Shown here piece by piece: positions 6,221 to 9,221 of a stretch of 9,221 nucleotides of DNA. Where the stretch lies: assembly GCA_025457985.1 (NCBI GenBank), contig JALOTI010000044.1, positions 1 to 9,221 on the forward strand, in the 5' to 3' direction. Made by a program: the position numbers and the translations under genes. The first letter of the stretch is position 1. Each line of letters opens with the position of its first letter. The notes under the pieces are model-generated. The model had not been told where the DNA came from. It was given only the letters and a program-made list of their open reading frames with translations, and did not search any database. Source of the stretch: Leptospira sp. (GTDB lineage Bacteria; Spirochaetota; Leptospiria; Leptospirales; Leptospiraceae).

Positions 6221-6569
6221 AGTCTATGCCTACTCCGCCTGTGGAACCTGCCAAAAGGCTAATAAATTCTTAAAACAACATCAAATTCAATTCTCAGAAC
6301 TGAAAATTCGAGAGACACCGCCATCGATCAGTGAACTAAAGAAAGCAAAACAAGAATTAACTGACATTAAAAAACTATTCAATACGTCTGGAAAAGACTA
6401 CCGAGAAGGTGACTGGAAAACCAAACAAAACAAACTCTCGGAAGATCAAATTTTCAAAGCCCTTAGCGAAAACGGAAACCTGATCAAAAGACCTTTCGTA
6501 ATATCAGAAAAAGGTGTTTTGATTGGATTTAAAGAAGAGGAATGGAAACAGTTCTTTGGAGTAAAGTAG
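6201..6569 (+). CDS. ArsC/Spx-family thioredoxin-fold protein (122 aa)
   Basis: The ATG at 6201 is chosen because the conserved first strand begins only seven residues later. A longer frame from 6138 overlaps the start of murB and adds 21 residues without family character. The protein has KVYAYSACGTCQKANKFL with a CxxC pair (Cys14, Cys17), NTSGKDYRE (61-69), and IKRPFVI with the Arg-Pro (97-98) that forms the conserved cis-Pro loop. The end (GVLIGFKEEEWKQFF) fits the family's usual finish. The family includes arsenate reductases, the RNA polymerase-binding regulator Spx, and YffB/MgsR-like proteins. The CxxC and lack of ars neighbours favour a Spx/YffB-like redox or regulatory role over true arsenate reduction, but this is inference. 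No strong ribosome-binding site is seen. It ends two bases from the convergent transglutaminase gene. Confidence 0.85.
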   Translation: MKPENLKVYAYSACGTCQKANKFLKQHQIQFSELKIRETPPSISELKKAKQELTDIKKLFNTSGKDYREGDWKTKQNKLSEDQIFKALSENGNLIKRPFVISEKGVLIGFKEEEWKQFFGVK

Positions 6570-6570
6570 A

Positions 6571-6584
6571 CTTAGTTTTCTAAG
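6571..6584. terminator. Possible short bidirectional hairpin between convergent genes
   Basis: CTTAG and CTAAG enclose a TTTT loop right at the junction of two convergent genes, overlapping the transglutaminase stop codon. Flanking AGA/TCT bases could extend the stem with a one-base bulge. It is AT-rich and lacks a good T-tract on either side, so any termination would be weak. Confidence 0.2.
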
Positions 6585-7462
6585 ATCTGTTCGCGAATTA
6601 CGTCAACTTCAACTTTTAATTTATGTTTCCCACCACCAAAGAGAATTCCCTTGAGTGGAGAGACATCTGAATAATCTCTACCTATTGCTGTGATGATATA
6701 TTCTTCTGAAATAAGTTTACCATTGGTTGGGTCAAAGTCCAACCAACCCAAAGTTGGACAGTAAACAGAAACCCAAGCATGTGTCGCATCACTACCAAGC
6801 AGTTTGGGTTGTCCTTCCGGAGGAAAGGTTTCTATATACCCGCTGACGTAACGAACTGGGATGGAAATAGACCGAAGAGCAGAGATCATCAAATGTGTAA
6901 AGTCTTGGCAGACACCTTTTCTATCACGTAACACATCTTCTACGGGAGTGTTGATGGTTGTTGCTTTTGCATCATATTTAAAATTTCTAAATATAAACTC
7001 AGTCATCCCAAGTGCTCCCAAAAATACTGGTAGACCAGGAGGAAAAAAACCGTGTGCAAAATCAGCATAAACTTCCTTCAATTTAATAAATTGAGAAGGT
7101 TGAACATACTCAATCGACAAGAGATCATCATTTAGTTCTGATTGATTGATATGCGAGTAGATTTGATCCCAGGGCATGGACTTAGAAAGATCAAATCCCA
7201 TTCCCGCATGAGTTCGGATAGTTGATTCTACGATCACTTCAAGTGATTTGTGTGGGTCTTCCACAGAAAAGAAAAAGACTTGGTTTCCAAAATAGTCCCT
7301 TCGAAAAGAGGATACTACTGGTTTCGGATTTACGGCAATGTGAGTCCTAAAACAGTCTTGATGACGAGAAGTAAGCGGATACATATGAGCCATGTTATGA
7401 CAATACGCAACTAAATCGTCGTATTCATATTTTGTCTTATGTATAACTCTAAAATCCGCCAT
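6572..7462 (-). CDS. Transglutaminase-like cysteine protease of the ATP-grasp/Alpha-E gene set
   Basis: The start chosen is the ATG at 7462 (MADFRVIHKTKYEYDDLV), preceded by GGTG at about -10; 7468 and 7495 are in-frame alternatives with poorer sites. Numbering from 7462, residues about 1-75 match the bacterial transglutaminase N-terminal region (RVIHKTKYEY, later RRDYFGNQVFFF). The core carries the triad: Cys185 in RKGVCQDFTH, His228 in DATHAWVSV and Asp244 in GWLDFDPTNG. The C-terminal AIGRDYSDVSPLKGILFGG is typical of the subgroup. Known family chemistry is thiol-based amide hydrolysis or transfer. No signal peptide is seen, so it is probably cytosolic. It overlaps the upstream ATP-grasp/Alpha-E gene by 14 bases, implying translational coupling. 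Iyer and colleagues' comparative genomics linked this gene set to ATP-grasp peptide synthesis; a protease or transferase partner role is inferred. Confidence 0.92.
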   Translation of the reverse strand: MADFRVIHKTKYEYDDLVAYCHNMAHMYPLTSRHQDCFRTHIAVNPKPVVSSFRRDYFGNQVFFFSVEDPHKSLEVIVESTIRTHAGMGFDLSKSMPWDQIYSHINQSELNDDLLSIEYVQPSQFIKLKEVYADFAHGFFPPGLPVFLGALGMTEFIFRNFKYDAKATTINTPVEDVLRDRKGVCQDFTHLMISALRSISIPVRYVSGYIETFPPEGQPKLLGSDATHAWVSVYCPTLGWLDFDPTNGKLISEEYIITAIGRDYSDVSPLKGILFGGGKHKLKVEVDVIREQILEN

Positions 7463-9221
7463 TTCCATCACCAATTCTTGTTTGTTCTTCAGCATAATTG
7501 AAGTAACGAATACTTATTGAATCCGAGAGGTTACGTAAAAGAACATGAAGCTCTTCTAACCAATCGTAAATTGTAGTCATTGGATTATCTTCAGAAAAAA
7601 TAATACCAATGTCTTTCATCTTAAAATGAGTGTATAACTGTAGTGCGGCACGATCTTCTGCATACATAATTTTATCTTCTTTACCTGGCAATTGTTTGAT
7701 ATCAATATTGATTTGATCCAATTGGTATGCAAATGATCTAGGATTTGTTATATCAAATAATAAAATATCAAGGACAGACTCTTGGTCGATACGACCCCTA
7801 TATCGCCTATTATATGTTATTCGAATATCATTGATACTTAGTAAATTGTCAAAGGAAGCCTTATCTTTAAAGCTATCCCACCTGAGCATTCCCTGAAGAA
7901 TTAAGATCAAATTGATAGATCTTTCAATTCTTCTACCCAGATCTAGGAAATACCACCCTGCCTCTCGACTCATATTCTCGAAGGAAAGACCTGTTAATGA
8001 AGAAAGATTGATAATTATCTTATGAAGTATATCTATCAACTGATCGTAAGTTTCAATCGGTTTGTTCGCATTGTCTTCTAAACTCAGCATTATTTTTTTC
8101 ATATCTTCGGACAGACGATCTCTGACCGACTTACTTGCATGAACCAATCCACGTAAGTTGAATGCGAGACTTCCTACCAAGTTTCGATCCGTCGCTAATT
8201 TTTGTAATTCACCAAATGGATACAGAAGTAGTTCGTTAGCATCGTCTCCTAAAAAACCTGGATATGAATTTGTAACATGAGTAATAAGTTTTAGTACATT
8301 GTGTACAGTTTCCTTTTCATAACCATCTTCTAATTGTAGAATTTTATAAGTGGCTTCTCGGAAAACTCTAGTTTGGTTTTCCGATCTCTCCAAATATCGA
8401 GCTAACCAAAAAAGATTGTCAGCTACACGACTTGGAACACCAGACCCCTTCCTCGAAATGGAAATATTCTCGGATTTTGGGACGAGTAAAGTTTCCTCTT
8501 TTTGTGTTTCACTTGCGAGTACCCAAAGATCTTTACTCCAGGCACCTCGTTGGCTTGTTATAAAAAAATCATCTAATGATGGGGAGACACGCACGAGTCC
8601 ACCTGCCATGGTCTGGTAACCTGATCCAGATGAGGTAACAAATGTTCGGATAATGGCTCTTCCAGGTCGAAAACCATTCTCACTTAGGACTGGTACTGTT
8701 GCCGAAGCAATCATTTCCTGCGCAATAAATCGTTTCGGAAATTGTTTAAGCTTTGATAAAAATAGATCTTTTCTTTCACCGCTTAACTCAATGAAAGTGA
8801 CCGGTTCTTCTTCATCTGCACGTGATACGGTCTTAAAAACATACTTTTCTGGACTTAACATAACCTGTACGTTATGATCTTTATTTCCCATCCAGAATGT
8901 AGGTGCCATAGGAAGGATTAAATCTTCTCCTAAATAAAAACGACAAAGATCTGAATAGAAGGGAAGTAAGGCACGATTTTCTAAAAAGCTAGATCCTATC
9001 GGATTTGCTATTTTTACATTTCCAGATCGGACCGCTTCTAGAAGTCCGGGAACTCCGAGTAGAGAATCCCCTCTCAATTCCAAAGGATCCATAAAAACAT
9101 CATCAACGCGTCTTAAAATCAAATCAACTTGCTGTAAACCTTCAACCGTCTTCATGTACACTTTGTTCTTTCTAACTGTCAAATCTTCGCCCTGAACCAA
9201 AGTATAACCCAAGTAACCCGA
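7449..9221 (-). CDS. Circularly permuted ATP-grasp / Alpha-E fusion protein, N-terminus cut by the window
   Basis: The frame is open to the right edge. The first visible codons read SGYLGYTLVQGEDL, matching the interior of the ATP-grasp family, so the true start lies outside. Numbering from the edge, residues 1 to about 236 are the permuted ATP-grasp part (CP_ATPgrasp, formerly DUF404/DUF407). It shows DLILRRVDDVFMDPLELRGD, LLGVPGLLEAVRSGNVKIAN, ELSGERKDL, RFIAQEMI and TMAGGLVRVSPS, then SQRGAWSKDLWVL. A linker (about 237-255) leads to an Alpha-E domain (DUF403, about 256-583). That domain shows SRVADNLFWLARYLERSENQ, WYFLDLGRRIERS and YNRRYRGRIDQESVLD. The ATP-grasp fold is expected to form an amide or peptide bond via an acyl-phosphate; Alpha-E is an all-helical partner of unknown activity. 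The substrate is unknown. The gene overlaps the transglutaminase gene by 14 bases. The C-terminal GDGNGGF tail looks flexible. Confidence 0.93.
   Translation of the reverse strand, partial: SGYLGYTLVQGEDLTVRKNKVYMKTVEGLQQVDLILRRVDDVFMDPLELRGDSLLGVPGLLEAVRSGNVKIANPIGSSFLENRALLPFYSDLCRFYLGEDLILPMAPTFWMGNKDHNVQVMLSPEKYVFKTVSRADEEEPVTFIELSGERKDLFLSKLKQFPKRFIAQEMIASATVPVLSENGFRPGRAIIRTFVTSSGSGYQTMAGGLVRVSPSLDDFFITSQRGAWSKDLWVLASETQKEETLLVPKSENISISRKGSGVPSRVADNLFWLARYLERSENQTRVFREATYKILQLEDGYEKETVHNVLKLITHVTNSYPGFLGDDANELLLYPFGELQKLATDRNLVGSLAFNLRGLVHASKSVRDRLSEDMKKIMLSLEDNANKPIETYDQLIDILHKIIINLSSLTGLSFENMSREAGWYFLDLGRRIERSINLILILQGMLRWDSFKDKASFDNLLSINDIRITYNRRYRGRIDQESVLDILLFDITNPRSFAYQLDQINIDIKQLPGKEDKIMYAEDRAALQLYTHFKMKDIGIIFSEDNPMTTIYDWLEELHVLLRNLSDSISIRYFNYAEEQTRIGDGNGGF

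Noticed and set aside
7463..7495. Longer start for the transglutaminase at 7495
   Set aside because: It has no ribosome-binding site and would extend the overlap with the upstream gene to 47 bases; the family usually starts a few residues before the RVIHKT strand.
9204..9212. TTG at 9212 as the true start of the ATP-grasp/Alpha-E protein
   Set aside because: The frame stays open to the window edge and the residues before it (SGY) continue the family alignment, so the gene is truncated by the window.

Overview
The window looks like chromosome from a spirochaete, most probably a Leptospira-like species. The DNA is AT-rich (about 37% GC in the murB/mltG part, from counting sample lines). Two lipoprotein precursors carry relaxed lipoboxes ending in Ala-Cys and Asp-Cys. 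The mix of a TonB receptor, surface-type lipoproteins and a 371-residue MurB fits that group. This is inference from protein style; no marker gene is present. Eight of the nine main genes lie on the minus strand. There are no rRNAs, tRNAs, IS elements or CRISPR arrays.

Reading in the minus direction from the right edge: (1) 9221-6572 holds a two-gene unit. It has a fused circularly permuted ATP-grasp/Alpha-E protein whose N-terminus is cut by the window, then an overlapping transglutaminase-like cysteine protease. This is a widespread conserved gene set of uncertain product, proposed in the literature to make or remodel peptide (amide) bonds. (2) 6201-6569, on the plus strand, is a small ArsC/Spx-family thioredoxin-fold protein. 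It is divergent from murB and convergent with the transglutaminase gene. (3) 6149-3638 is a cell-wall unit: murB, mltG and an unrecognised 86-residue coiled-coil-type protein. A possible 26-codon ORF bridges mltG and the last gene. (4) 3474-1 is an envelope group: a 607-residue right-handed beta-helix lipoprotein behind a structured leader, a clear intrinsic terminator, a 193-residue lipoprotein, a palindrome, and the first 293 residues of a TonB-dependent receptor that leaves the window at the left edge.

Groups 1 and 3 both concern peptide or peptidoglycan chemistry: MurB makes the UDP-MurNAc precursor and MltG cleaves nascent glycan strands. Group 4 reads as a possible outer-membrane uptake or surface-display locus, with receptor and lipoproteins side by side, but its substrate cannot be told from the sequence. 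No intergenic gap exceeds about 165 bases.
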